DNA from: Capra hircus
Lineage: Eukaryota > Chordata > Mammalia > Artiodactyla > Bovidae
Assembly: GCF_001704415.2 (NCBI RefSeq)
Contig: NC_030811.1
Coordinates: 51,759,591 to 51,823,590, forward strand
DNA: 64,000 nt
Direction: 5' to 3'
Both the position numbers and the translations under genes were made by a program. The number at the start of each line of letters is the position of its first letter. Position 1 is the stretch's first letter. Of this stretch, positions 47,050 to 58,400 are shown in pieces. A model generated the notes under the pieces. The model searched no databases and had not been told where the DNA came from. It was given only the letters and a program-made list of their open reading frames with translations.

Positions 47050-48053
47050 ACTTCTGAAGTGGTTTGCCATTCTCTTCTCCAGTGGACCACAGTTTGTCAG
47101 AACTCTCCATCCATCTGTCTTGGGTGGCCCTACATGGCATGGCTCATAGTTTCATTGAGTTAGACAAGGCTGTGGTCCATGTGATCAGATTGGTTAGTTT
47201 TCTGTGATTGTGGTTTTCAGTCTGTCTGCCCTCTGATGGAGAGAAGGATAAGAAGCTTATGGAAGCTTCCTGATGGAAGAGACTCACTGAGGGGGAGACC
47301 GGGTCTTGTTCTGATGGCGGGGCCATGCTCAATAAATTTTTAATCCAATTTTCTGTTGATGGGTGCAGTTGTGTTCCCTCCCTGCTATTTACTGGGGTGG
47401 AGGTGATGAAGATAATGGCAACTTCTTTCAAAAGATCCCATACATGTACTGCTACACTCACTGGCCCCAACACTGCAGCAGGCCACCACCGACCCACCCC
47501 TCTGCTGGAGACTCCCAGGCAAGTCTGGGTCAATCTCTCGTGGGGTCACTGCTCCTTTCTCCTGGGTCCTGGTGAACACAAGGTTCTGTTTATGTCCTCC
47601 AAAGTTCTATTTCCCAATCCAGTGTAAGTTCTGGCAGCTCTGTGGTGGGGTTAACAGTGACCTCCTCCAAGAGGGCTTTGCCATACCCAAGTCTGCTGCA
47701 CCCAGAGCCCCTGTCCCTGTGGCAGTCCACTGCTGACCCATACCTCCACAGGAGACACTCAAACACAGTTCTGTCTCAGCCTCTGTGGGGTCTCCAGGTC
47801 CTGGTGCGCACAAGGTTTGTTTGAGTCCTCTGACCTCTCTGGCGGGAATGGGGTTTAATTCTAAAGGAGAATTCGCCCCTCCTACTGTCTTGCTGGGGCT
47901 TCCCCTTTGCCCCTGGGCATGGGGTATCTCCTCACAGCCGCTCCAGTGAAGTGCAGCCGCCGCTCTAGTGCCTACCATATTGCTGAGGTTTCTCTCACCT
48001 TGGACGTGGGGTATCTCCTCACAGCCGTTCCAGTACCACGCAGGCACAACTTC
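47050..48053 (-). mobile_element. BovB 5' region, inverted segment
   Basis: About 1 kb reads as the complement of the BovB 5' end. CTGAAGTGGTTTGCCATTCT at left matches 43,141-43,160 of the near-full-length antisense copy, and sequence continues toward the element's 5' side to the right. It contains two GGGGTATCTCCTCACAGCCG units 87 bases apart (47,921 and 48,008). At 48,053 it switches abruptly to sense BovB coding sequence. The pair is a single BovB insertion with a 5' inversion. Confidence 0.75.
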
Positions 48054-50092
48054 AGCTGTGAAAAGAAGAGAAGCGAAGAGCAAAAGAGGAAAGGAAAGAT
48101 ACACCCTTTCGGATGCAGAGTTCCAAACAATGACAAGGAGAGATAAGAAAACCTTCCTCAGCCATCGATGCAAAGAAATAGAGGAAAACAATAGAATGGA
48201 AAAGACTGGAGATCTCTTTAAGAAAATTAGAGATACCGAGGGAATATTTAATGCAAGGATGGGCACAATAAAGGACAGAAATTGTATGGACCTAACAGAA
48301 GCAGAAGATATTAAGAAGAGGTGGCAAGAATACACAGAAGAACTATACAAAAAAAAGATCTTCATAACCCAGATAATCATGATTCTGTGACCACTTTCCT
48401 AGAGCCAGACATCCTGGAATGTGAAGTCAAGTGGGCCTTAGGAAGCATCACTACGAACAAAGCTAGTGGAGGTGATGGACTTCCAGTTGAGGTATTTCAA
48501 ATCCTAAAAGATGATGCTATGAAAGTGCTGCACTCAATATGCCAGCACATTTGGAAAACTCAGCAGTGGCCACAGGACTGGAAAAGGTCAGTTTTCATCC
48601 CAAGCCCAAAGAAAGGCAATGCCAAAGAATGCTCAAACTATCGCACAACTGCATTCATCTCACATGCTAGTAAAGTAATGCTCAAAATTCTCCAAGCCAG
48701 GCTTCAACAGTATGTGAACCATGAATTTCCAGATGTTCAAGCTGGATTTAGAAAAGGCAGAGGAACCAGAGATCAAATTGCCAGTATCCGCTGGATCATC
48801 GAAAAAGCAAGAGAGTTCCAAAAAAACATCTATTTCTGCTTTATTGACTATGCCAAAGCCTTTGTATGGATCAAAATAAACTGTGGAAAATTCTGAAACA
48901 GATGGGAATATCAGACCATCTGACCTGCCTCTTGAGAAATCTGTATGCAGGTCAGGAAGCAACAGTTAGAACTGGACATGGAACAACAGACTGGTTCCAA
49001 ATAGGAAAAAGAGTACATCAAGGCTGTATACTGTCACCCTGCTTATTTAACTTATATGCAGAGTACATCATGAGAAACGCTGGGCTGGATGAAGTACAAG
49101 CTGGAATCAAGATTGCCAGGAGATATATCAATAACCTCAGATATGTAGATGCCACCACTCTTATGGCAGAAAGTGAAGAACTAAAAAGCCTCTTGAAAGT
49201 GAAAGAGGAGAGTGAAAAAGTTGGCTTAAAGCGCAACATTTAGAAATCTAAGATCACGGCATCTGGTCCCATCACTTCATGGCAAATAGATGGGGAAACA
49301 ATGGAAACACTGACAGACTTTATTTTTGGGGGCTCCAAAATCACTGCAGATGGTGACTGTAGTCGTGAAATTAAAAGATACTTACTCCTTGGAAGATAAG
49401 TTATGACCAACCTAGTGGGACACGACTGAGCGACTTCACTTTCACTTTTCACTTTCATGGACTGGAGAAGGAAACGGCAACCCACTCCAGTGTTCTTGCC
49501 TGGAGAATACCAGGGATAGGGGAGCCTGGTGGGCTGCTGTCTCTGGGGTCGCACAGAGTCGGACACGACTGAAGTGACTTAGCAGACAGCATATTAAAAA
49601 GTAGAGACGTTACTTTGCCAACAAAGGTCCATTTAGTCAAGGCTATGGTTTTTCCAGTAGTCATATATGGATGTGAGAGTTGGAGTATAAGAACAGCTGA
49701 GCGCCAAAGAATAGATGCTTTTGAATTGTGGTGTTGGAGAAGACTCTTGAGAGTTCCTCAGACTGCAGGGAGATCCAACCAGTCCATCCTAAAGCAAATC
49801 AATCCTGAATATTCATTGGAAGGACTGATGTTGAAGCTGAAACTCCAGTACTTTGGCCACCTGATGCCAAGATCTGACTCATTGGAAAAGACCCTGATGC
49901 TGGGAAAGATTGAAGGCAGGAGGAGAAGGGGATGACACAGAATGAGTTGGTTGGATGGCATTACTGACTGAATGGACATGAGTTTGAGTAGGCTCTGGGA
50001 GTTGGTGACGGACAGGGAAGCCTGGCGTGCTGCAGTCCATGGGGTTGTAAAAAGTTGGACATGATTGAGCAACTGAACTGAACTGAACTGAT
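48054..50092 (+). mobile_element. BovB LINE, sense 3' part of an inverted insertion
   Basis: Starts in the pre-RT linker (GCTGTGAAAAGAAGAGAAGC). RT fragments occupy 48,321-48,896 (NKASGGDGLPVEVF, FRKGRGTRDQIASIRWIIEK) and 48,866-49,243 (HQGCILSPCLFNLYAEYIMR, then NLRYVDATTLM, so the YADD site is lost). The C-terminal part is at 49,615-49,935. A Bov-A2 SINE interrupts it. The tail is CTGAACTGAACTGAACTGAT. Stops and indels make it non-functional. Confidence 0.93.
49412..49588 (+). mobile_element. Bov-A2 SINE fragment inside BovB
   Basis: GGGACACGACTGAGCGACTT, the ACTTTTCACTTTCATGG linker and one full monomer split BovB between GACCAACCTAG and ACAGCATATT. The first monomer is truncated to its last ~20 bases. 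No clear target duplication is visible. Confidence 0.85.
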
Positions 50093-50137
50093 GAAACCGT
50101 TTACCTCAGATTGGGACTTGTACTAATGTGGTAGGAC

Positions 50138-50338
50138 TGTGTGTTAGTCACTCAGTAGTGTCCAACTCTATGTGACCCCATGGACTGTAGCCTGCCAGGC
50201 TCCTCTGTCCGTTTAATTCTTCGGGCAAGAACATTAGAATGGGTTGCTATTCCCTTCTCCAGGGATCTTCCCAACCCATGGATTGAACCTGGGTCTCCTG
50301 CATTGCAGGCGTATTCTTTACCATCTGAACCACCAGGA
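50138..50338 (-). mobile_element. Bov-tA-type SINE
   Basis: An antisense copy from GTTAGTCACTCAGTAGTGTC to TTTACCATCTGAACCACCAG, with the GTCTCCTGCATTGCAGGC block. Confidence 0.9.
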
Positions 50339-50945
50339 CTGGGGCCCAGCCAAAAACCCTGCTTGGGAGTTGAACTCATGTGGCTGGATGTTGAACCCAG
50401 TCAAAACTGAGTTCTTCCAACTCAGGTCTTCCAACTGAGATGACAGACCTTGTTTTAGGACCTAATGAAGCCCAGGTTCTTGATGTCTCATTGCAGAAAG
50501 AATTCAATGAGAGACAAAGTATTAGGTAAGATGTGGGTTTACTCAGAGAGACATACACTCCACAGACAGTGTGGGCCATTGCTGAAGGCCAATGCAGCCT
50601 CTACATGTGGCGGGGTTAGCTTTTATAGGCTGGGTAATTTCATAGGCTAATGAGTAGGAGGATTTTCCCAAACATTTTTCGGGCGAGGGGGAGATTTCCA
50701 GGAATTGAGTCACAGCCGACTTTTTGATCTTTGATGGTGAGTCTTGGAACTGTCATGGCACCTCTGGGTGTATCACTTAGCCTGCTGATGTGTTGCAATG
50801 AGCATATATTGAGATTCAAGGTCAGCTCGAAGTTGGTGGTCTATCGTCTTGGACCCATTTGAGTCTACTCAGTTTATGTTGTGTCCTTGGGCTATGTCAC
50901 GCTTTCAAAGTTGTGCCTTGCCCCCTTCCCTCCTGTTTCAAGCAG
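50339..50945 (-). mobile_element. Class I-like retroviral LTR with leader
   Basis: On the minus strand it reads from GACAGGAGGGAAGGGGG-type U3 start (near 50,930) through a TATAAAAG promoter motif (complement of 50,620-50,627), an R/U5 region (GAGTAAACCCACATCTTACC, CTTTGTCTCTCATTGAATTC, CAATGAGACATCAAGAACCT) and a leader with GGTTCAA-containing segments. The order resembles 44,713-45,150. No viral coding sequence adjoins it. Confidence 0.55.
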
Positions 50946-51414
50946 ACAACAGCAACAACAAGGGGAGAGGGAGTTTAACTGGTTGGTATGCAACTCAAAG
51001 GACCAAAGTTTTATAGAAACATTTGGGAGAGTAATGATAGGCAAACTATAAGGAGTGAGAGAATATCAACTATCTCCTAGCATAGGGTAAGAGGAAGTAC
51101 ACCACGCTACTTTAGAGTGTTTGAATTTTCTGTTTATCCAAAATCTACCATTGTTCAAATCTTGTCTTTAAAAGCACTTTTTTAAACAAAGGTTTACATA
51201 TCTATCAGTTTTTTAAGGAAAGGATAGTGTTTAGCAATGGGTACCTTTAATACCAATGTAAGCCATTGTTTCAAAAGATGAAGACGATTCATCTTACATG
51301 CTTTCAAAACCTACAATGACACTTCTATAACACGCCTGTGTGAATTTATTCGTTTCTAATTTTCAATCCATGTTGTACCACCTGTCTCATTTGTTCCCAT
51401 TTTTAGATTTAAAA
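50946..51414. other. No gene recognised
   Basis: AT-rich sequence. Confidence 0.5.
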
Positions 51415-51690
51415 AAGGTTTGCTTATTTCTTTATTTTTACGGCTGTGCTGGGTTTTTGTTGCTGTGCATGGGCTTTCTCTAGTTTCCCAGAGCTGGGGC
51501 TACTCTCTGGTTGCAGTGCACAGACCTCACATTGCACTGGTTTCTCTTTTTGTGGAGCATGGACTCTGGGGTGCTTGGGTTACAGTAGTTATGGCACGTA
51601 GGTGTGTGGAATCTTCCCGGAGCAGGGATCAAACCCATGTCCTCTGCATTGGCAGGCAGATTCTTAACCACTGGACCACCAGAGAGGCTC
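51415..51690 (-). mobile_element. CHR-type SINE
   Basis: An antisense copy with GGCTGTGCTGGGTTTTTGTT, GGCTACTCTCTGGTTGCAGT and CTTAACCACTGGACCACCAG. Confidence 0.88.
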
Positions 51691-51757
51691 TTCATTTGTG
51701 CCCTTTTAGTTATTCTGTCTACATAAGCCCTTTCAGATCCTGTTACTCTTTCAGAGC

Positions 51758-52070
51758 TTGCTGCTAAGTCACTTCAGTTGTGTCCGACTCTGCTGCTGCT
51801 GCTGCTGCTAAGCCACTTCAGTCGTGTCTGACTCTGTGCGACCCCATAGATGGCAGCCCACCAGGTGCCCCCGTCCCTGGGATTCTCCAGGCAAGAACAC
51901 TGGAGTGGGTTGCCATTTCCTTCTCCAATGCATGAAAGTGAAAAGTGAAAGGGAAGTTGCTCAGTCGTGTCCGACTCTGTGCGACCCCATGGACTGCAGC
52001 CTACCAGGCTCCTCCATCCATGGGATTTGCCAGGCAAGAGTACTGAAGTGGGGTGCCATTGCCTTCTCCA
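51758..52070 (-). mobile_element. Bov-A2-type SINE with extra partial monomer
   Basis: Two full antisense monomers are followed at the tail side by a partial third (TGCTAAGTCACTTCAGTTGT) and a (CTG)n run at 51,790-51,807. The 10-bp duplication CTTTCAGAGC is at 51,748-51,757 and 52,071-52,080. Confidence 0.9.
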
Positions 52071-52339
52071 CTTTCAGAGCCTAGAGTCCAGTTTTTTAGC
52101 CAAATAATAGCAACAATAATAATAATTACCAATCTTTCTTTCCACTTTACTTCTAGGAGTCCATTTTCTATATATCTAACACTTTGCTGTCCCATCTTAT
52201 AATATCTTGACTAGATTTAAAACAGCTTTAGGGAAGAAACTGTGGATTATTCTTTGCTTTCCTCAGAGTATGTAGTAATAGCATAACAAAGAGCACATAG
52301 CAAATGACCAAAAAGCACTTATCAAGAAGCATCCTGGAG

Positions 52340-52560
52340 TGGTGGGAAATGCAGAAACTTTGGGAGTGATAATTTTGAATTCAGGGTAAAAAGGATTTGC
52401 CCTTTTGGGGATTATGGACAAGTTATTTAACTTTCCTGAAGCCATATTCCCCTGCAAAATGAGGATAAAAATTTACAGGGTTGCTGTGAGGAATGGAGAC
52501 AACCTAAGGACCTATGCAGTGACTGGGAAGCACTGTGTGTCCCACAGGCAGTAATTATTA
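52340..52560 (-). mobile_element. MIR-type SINE relic
   Basis: The complement of a MIR core: GGACAAGTTATTTAACTTTC, GCAAAATGAGGATAAAAATT and AGGGTTGCTGTGAGGAATGG. Confidence 0.6.
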
Positions 52561-53165
52561 TGATTTGTGAACAGTCCTCTCCCTACCTGACTCCTCTGCC
52601 CAGGCTCTTATATCCTGACTTGAAGTTTTCTTCCATGTCTTCAACAAAACCATACTTAATAGTCTACGCCTATCTCTACCAGGAGCAGTGTACTGTTTAC
52701 CCAAGCCTCTAATGAGTTCTAACAACTCTGAGTATCTTATTTTATGCTTTTTTATACTATATTTTATACTTTTGTCATCTACATTTTCATGGATTTATTT
52801 TCTTCCCTTTGCTATCATAAGTCCTACTAGAGGAACAGTTCTTTGGATATTTCCTAATCAAAACACAGGTTAGGTGGTTAGTGCTAGGTTAGCACAACTG
52901 CTTTAAAAGTGCTAGAAATTGTAAGTATTCCAGAAACATCATGGGGTGCTGAGGGAGTTTCTTTCCAATAGTTCTTTGAATAGGTTTACAATCCCTCATT
53001 CACTATTTTGTAATCCTTTTTGGAAAGCTCTTTGCTTTGAAAATCAAATGTTTTCTTAACATTTGGTGACAAAACCTATCCTAACCTGAATTCATTTGTC
53101 AATAAAACTTGACTTGAACTCATGATGGCAAAGTGGCAAAACCAGATCTGAAGACTATACATTAT
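52561..53165. other. No gene recognised
   Basis: AT-rich sequence. The 61-codon + frame at 52,688 has no homology that I recognise. Confidence 0.5.
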
Positions 53166-53177
53166 ATTTTCCTACTT

Positions 53178-54352
53178 CAGTTCAGTTCAGTTCAGTCCCT
53201 CAGTCGTGTCCGACTCTTTGCGACACCATGAATCGCAGCACGCCAGGCCTCCCTGTCCATCACCAACTCCTGGAGTTCACTCAAACTCACGTCCATCGAG
53301 TCCGTGATGCCATCCAGCCATCTCATCCTCTGTTGTCCCCTTCTCCTCCTGCCCCCAATTCCTCCCAGCATAAGAGCCTTTTCCAATGAGTCAACTCTTC
53401 GCATGAGGTGGCCAAAGTACTGGAGTTTCAGCTTCAGCATCATTCCTTCCAAAGAACACCCAGGACTGATCTCCTTCAGAAAGGACTGGTTGGATCTCCT
53501 TGCAGTCCAAGGGACTCTCAAGAGTCTTCTCCAACACCATAGTTCAAAAGCATCAGTTCTTCAGTGCTCAGCCTTCTTCACAGTCCAACTCTCACATCCA
53601 TACATGACCACTGGAAAAACCATAGCCTTGACTAGACAGACCTTTGTTGGCAAATAATGTCTCTGCTTTTGAATATGCTATCTAGGTTGGTCATAACTCT
53701 CCTTCCAAGGAGTAAGCGTCTTTTAATTTCATGGCTGCAGTCACCATCTGCAGTGACTTTGGAGCCCCTAAAAATAAAGTCTGACACTTTTTCCACTGTT
53801 TCCCCATCTATTTCCCATGAAGTGATGGGACTAGATGCCATGATCTTTGTTTTCTGAATGTTGAGCTTTAAGCCAGTCTTTTCACTCTCCTCTTTCACTT
53901 TCACCAAGAGGCTTTTTAGCTCCTCTTCACTTTCTGCCATATGGGTGGTGTCATCTGCATATCTGAGGTTATTGATATTTCACCCAGCAATCTTGGTTCC
54001 AGCCTGTGCTTCCTCTAGCCCAGCGTTTCTCATGATGTACTCTGCATGTAAGTTAAATAAGCAGGGTGACAGTATACAGCCTTGATGTACTCCTTTTCCT
54101 ATTTGGAACCAGTCTGTTATTCCATTCTAACTGTTGCTTCCTGACCTGCATATATCAAGAGGCAGGTCAGGTGGTCTGGTATCCCATCTCTTTCAGAATT
54201 TTCCACAATTTATTGTGATCCACACAGTCAAAGTTTTTGGCATAGTCAATAAAGCAGAAATAGATGTATTTTTGGAACTCTCTTGCTTTTTACATGATCC
54301 AGCAGATGTTAGCAATTTGATCTCTGGTTCCTCTGCCTTTTCTAAAACCAGC
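53178..54352 (-). mobile_element. BovB LINE, 3' part of an inverted insertion
   Basis: An antisense segment from the GTTCAGTTCAGTCCCTCAGT tail to the GFRKGRGT-coding block. Reverse frames at 53,521-53,192 and 53,940-53,632 encode the C-terminal region. The polymerase motif region near 53,960 also has lesions. At 54,353 orientation flips to +. Confidence 0.94.
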
Positions 54353-55885
54353 TTGCCTCCAACAAGTAACGCTGAAGAAGCTGAATGATTCTATGAAGAG
54401 CTACAAGACCTTTTAGAACCAACACCCCAAAAAGATGTCCTTTTCATTATAGGGGACTGGAATGCAAAAGCAGGATGTCAAGAAACACCTGGAGTAACAG
54501 GCAAATTTGGCCTTGGAACACGGAATGAAGCAGGGCAAAGGCTAATAGAGTCTTGCCAAAAGAAAGCACTGGTCATAGCAAACAAGACTCTATACATGGA
54601 CATCACCAGATGGTCAACACTAAAATCAGACTGATTATATTCTTTGCAGCCAAAGATGGAAAAGCTCTATACAGTCAGCGAAAACAAGACTGGGAGCTGA
54701 CTGTGGGCTCAGATCATGAGCTCCTTATTGCCAAATTCAGACTTAAATTGAAGAAAGTAGGGAAAACCACTAGACCATTCAGGTATGACCTAAATCAAAT
54801 CCCTTATGATTATACAGTGGAAGTGAGAAATAGATTTAAGGGACTAGATCTGATAGATGGAGTGCCTGATGAAGTATGTACGGAGGTTCGTGACATTGTA
54901 CAGGAGACAGGGATGAAGACCATCCCCATGGAAAAGAAATGCAAAAAAGCAAAACTGCTGTCTAGGGAGGCCTTACAAATAGCTGTGAAAAGAAGAGAAG
55001 CGAAAAGCAAAGGAGAAACTGAAAGATCTAAGCATCTGAATGCAGAGTTCCAAAGAATAGCAAGAAGAGATAAGAAAGCCTTCCTCAGCCATCGATGCAA
55101 AGAAATAGAGGAAAACAACAGAATGGGAAAGACTAGAGATCTCTTCAAGAAAATTAGAGATACCAAGGGAACATTTCATGCAAAGATGGGCTTGATAAAG
55201 GACAGAAATGGTATGGACCTAACAGAAGCAGAAGATATTAAGAAGAGGTGGCAAGAATACACAGAAGAACTGTACAAAAAAGAGCTTCACGACCAAGATA
55301 ATCATGATGCTGTGATCACTCACCTAGAGCCAGACATTCTGGAATGCGAAGTTAAGTGGGCCTTAGAAAGCATCACTATGAACAAAGCTAGTGGAGGTGA
55401 TGGAATTCCAGTTGAGCTATTTCAAATCCTGAAAGATGATGCTGTGAAAGTGCTGCACTCAATATGCCAGCAAATTTAGAAAACTCAGCAGTGGCCTCAG
55501 GACTGGAAAAGGTCAGTTTTCATTCCAGTCCCAAAGAAAGGCAATGCCAAAGAATGCTCAAACTACCGCACAATTGCACTCATCTCACACACTGCTGCTG
55601 TGTCACTTCAGTCGTGTCTGACTCTGTGCGACCCCATAGATGGCAGCCCACCAGGCTCCCCCGTCCCTGGGATTCTCCAGGCAAGAATATACTGGAGTGG
55701 GGTGCCACTGCCTTCTCCCATGCATGAAAGTGAAAAGTGAAAGTGAAGTCGCTCAGTTGTGTCCCACTCTTAGCGACTCCATGGACTGCAGCCTGCCAGA
55801 CTCCGCCATCCACGGGATTTTCCAGGCAAGAGTACTGGAGTGGGGTGCCATTGGCTTCTCCATATCTCACACACTAGTAAAGTAA
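54353..55885 (+). mobile_element. BovB LINE, inverted 5' part
   Basis: A sense segment covering the end of the endonuclease through early RT. GACTGGAATGCAAAAGCAGG encodes the DWNAK motif. The long + frame 54,553-55,479 (308 codons) carries GSDHELLIAKF, the DLNQIPYDYTVEVRNRFKGL linker and NKASGGDGIPVELF. The frame ends at a TAG just before the WKTQQ segment. The outer boundary is set by ATTTTCCTACTT at 55,886-55,897, which matches 53,166-53,177. Confidence 0.94.
55594..55863 (-). mobile_element. Bov-A2-type SINE inside BovB
   Basis: Two antisense monomers are joined by the CATGAAAGTGAAAAGTGAAA linker. The exact 12-bp duplication ATCTCACACACT at 55,582-55,593 and 55,864-55,875 shows that it landed in the older BovB. 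Confidence 0.95.
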
Positions 55886-55897
55886 ATTTTCCTACTT

Positions 55898-57119
55898 AGT
55901 GGTGTCATATTCATAATTTGTTCTGAAAAAAAATTAACTTGATTATAGAGCTCTGCCCCACGCCTTATGGGATATTATGTAATATAGGTACACTTCTCTA
56001 AAATCTGAAAAATTCTGAATTCTGAACTCCATCTGGCCCAAACCCTTTTATGAACAGATTGTGGATCCATATATCCCTTATATCCCTTGTACACTGTTAT
56101 ACATACAATAAGCTAAATTTTAAAAATTCAATTAAATACTGAAGGGACATATATTTATCCCGCTGGGAGGAACACTGTCTTAAAATTCATGGGATCATTA
56201 TTAAAGGGATTAAAGCAAGTTAAAGTTGCTGAACTAATACCTTCAAGGGGAAAATAAGGTTTAAGAATTGAAGAAGTTATTAAAAATAACAAATTAAAAA
56301 TATGCACAGAAAATGTGCTTTCCAATATGGCTTTTATTAAAGGTGGGCATACTGTTTTTCTGATTTCATTACCTGAAAATTGGTGGTAATACATGCAAAT
56401 AAGTCACACGATTAAAAAATATGAAGAGTGATACTTCTGAAAAATTACATTTGTAAAGTTTACTACTGTATTTACATTTCTTTAAAATTATTTTTTACAT
56501 TTCTTAAGAGACACAGACTACTACTAGAAGGTTGCTACCAGTAATGCCAGTGAATACTGACATTATCACATCATTTTCATCTGCAAAATGAGATTGGTAC
56601 TCATCTGTAAAGATTCTTCTGAAATAAATTCAAAGATTTCAATATATAGGAAACAAATCAGTCAGCAGATAATTAGACATTATCTTAAGTATGTGGCAGT
56701 AAAGTATACTGAAGAGGATTTTGTATCTTCTCAATTTAGGAGATGCTTCAACATTTGACTTGATCTCATTTACCATCTCTTTTTCACGGTGATGTTGCAA
56801 ATTTTATCAAGAGCTTTACAGCAATGCAGGAATATAAGGAATTAGAACAGAATGTACTTGCTTCCGTGGAGTTAGGATTTAACCGAATACTCTTAAGGCG
56901 GTAAGCTATATAACAAAGTGATTTTAGAAATTACAACTGAACAGAGAATACAGGGCAACCTATATTCACGCACACAGAATAACAGGTAACAAAAGCAGTT
57001 AACTCACAGAATTAGGTCACTGCTGGAACAAGAGGAAATAGAATCATAGAGCACTAGAACTGAAAATCTCCTAGGAGAAACCGAGATTTCACAGAGAACA
57101 AAATTCCTTAGTTAAGTAA
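55898..57119. other. No gene recognised; upstream of the CpG-rich promoter
   Basis: About 1.2 kb of AT-rich DNA without recognisable repeat or exon. It marks the edge of the BovB-dense region. Confidence 0.5.
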
Positions 57120-57639
57120 GCACCGGACTGGTCTACCACCGGGAGTTGGGAAAGTGCCCAGGAGTGAGGGGCTGCAGCAGCCCCAAGCGCGTGATCCTCC
57201 TTTGCTTCTACGATTGTCTACTTTCCGAGCCACAGAATAACTGGGTTCGCTTAGATTTATAAACATCCAGGCAATGACATGGTACCAGTCCCTATATCTC
57301 TGGGCTACCCTTTCCACTTAACTGGTAAGTTACTTTTCAATTAAAATAATAATTAAAACGTCAAAAATGCACTAGCTAAACGGATCCTGTTTGGTTGCCA
57401 CAGGTATCTGAGAGAAGGCGGCGAAGCGGAAGAAAGCGGAGGAATAGCAGAGCCCAGGGAACAGGCCGTTTCGGATTTGTTAGGGTCCAGGAGCCTACTG
57501 TCCGCAACTAGGGTGGTTAACTGCCGAGTGCGACCAGATTGACGTTTCAGCGGTTAGGCCCGACCGACCCTTGACGTCGCGGCGGAAGGGGCGGGTCCAT
57601 GGGAGGAAGTGACGTTTCACCGGCTTTTGGCCGTGTGGG

Positions 57640-57756
57640 GAGGTGTAACCGGTCGGTAGAGGGAGGCTGTGGTGGCGGAAGAGGTTCGGCGGCTGATGGC
57701 GGCTGAAGCTCGGAAACCTCTTTAACACTCCCCTCTTCCCGAGAGTTCCTCACTCG
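57640..57756 (+). other. Putative non-coding first exon
   Basis: GC-rich sequence downstream of the promoter motifs ends at TCACTCG / GTAAGCGCC, a strong splice donor (GT at 57,757). It contains a YY1-like ATGGCGGC (57,696). The start is approximate, since the transcription start cannot be read. The only ATG opens a nine-codon frame ending at 57,725, so this exon looks like 5' UTR. I could not recognise the gene. Confidence 0.6.
57696..57725 (+). other. Short upstream ORF in the putative first exon
   Basis: ATG at 57,696 begins MAAEARKPL and stops at TAA 57,723-57,725. It could be a uORF if transcription starts upstream. The ATG is also part of a YY1-like motif, a common coincidence. Confidence 0.4.
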
Positions 57757-58152
57757 GTAAGCGCCTCCCCCATTCCTCCCCAGCGCCTTGCGTGGTGTGG
57801 ACGTCCCCTGGAGCTCTGTCGGGGCTCGTGATACGCCCCTCAGTTCTGGAGTCTAGGGGCCTTGGCTAGTCTAGGGAATGGTCTCCGTGGTGACGATGCT
57901 GCCGAATGACGATGCTTTCCTTCCCGAGGACAAACCTTTCCTCCCGGACTGTGATTGTGACGGGAGTGTGGACAACTTTGGTTAGCAAAGGAGTTGGAAA
58001 AAGCAACCGGGGGCCGTCCCACACGGCGGGGAGGCCCTGGGATAGGCTTTGGAGACTTAGGGGAGCCGTGTGGGATGTGGGCCCTTTGGTTGGGGACGAG
58101 TAGGCAGCGACCCCCGAAAAAGAAAGTGCTTTGGCGGAGGCTCTGCTCTAGG

Positions 58153-58158
58153 GTGAGT
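58153..58158 (+). other. Possible second splice donor (alternative first exon)
   Basis: CTCTAGG / GTGAGT is a consensus donor at the downstream side of the CpG-rich region. It may end an alternative first exon within 57,880-58,152, or be fortuitous. Confidence 0.3.
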
Positions 58159-58400
58159 GCTTCGTGGGTAGCGTCTGGGTTGCTGGGGTAGGTAAGCTTA
58201 GGAGAACACCTAGGTCGTGTCGAAATGGGACACTGAGGTTTGCCCGTACGGAGTGAAACCCGTGTTTTGGTTTGAGTCGCCGGTAGATTAGGAGGCGGGG
58301 ACTCCGTGCGCCGCGGGCCGTAGGCGGAGTTAGCTGTTTGTGCTAGATCTCCGACGTCACCTGGGTTGTAGAGTGCTTATAAATGACTGTCACGCCTTAT

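Larger units (their letters stand above)
57120..58400 (+). promoter_or_regulatory. CpG-rich promoter region
   Basis: GC content and CpG density rise sharply here against AT-rich surroundings, peaking about 57,400-57,730 and 58,250-58,330. The core holds TGACGTTTCAGCGG (57,540), TGACGTCG (57,572), a GGGGCGGG GC box (57,588), TGACGTTTCACCGG (57,610) and GCGGAAG ETS-like sites. No obvious TATA box sits at a fixed distance. This is typical of a housekeeping promoter with CREB/ATF-type elements. The direction is inferred from the + strand splice donor; divergent transcription is possible. Confidence 0.8.

Noticed and set aside
47607..48380. 257-codon minus-strand frame as a host gene
   Set aside because: It crosses the BovB inversion junction, so it joins 5' BovB sequence with the complement of ORF2. 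Only the part right of the frame start within the 5' segment could mean anything.
57906..58191. Two 65-codon + frames in the CpG-rich region
   Set aside because: GC-rich regions have few stops by chance, the frames overlap each other, and neither resembles a known protein.
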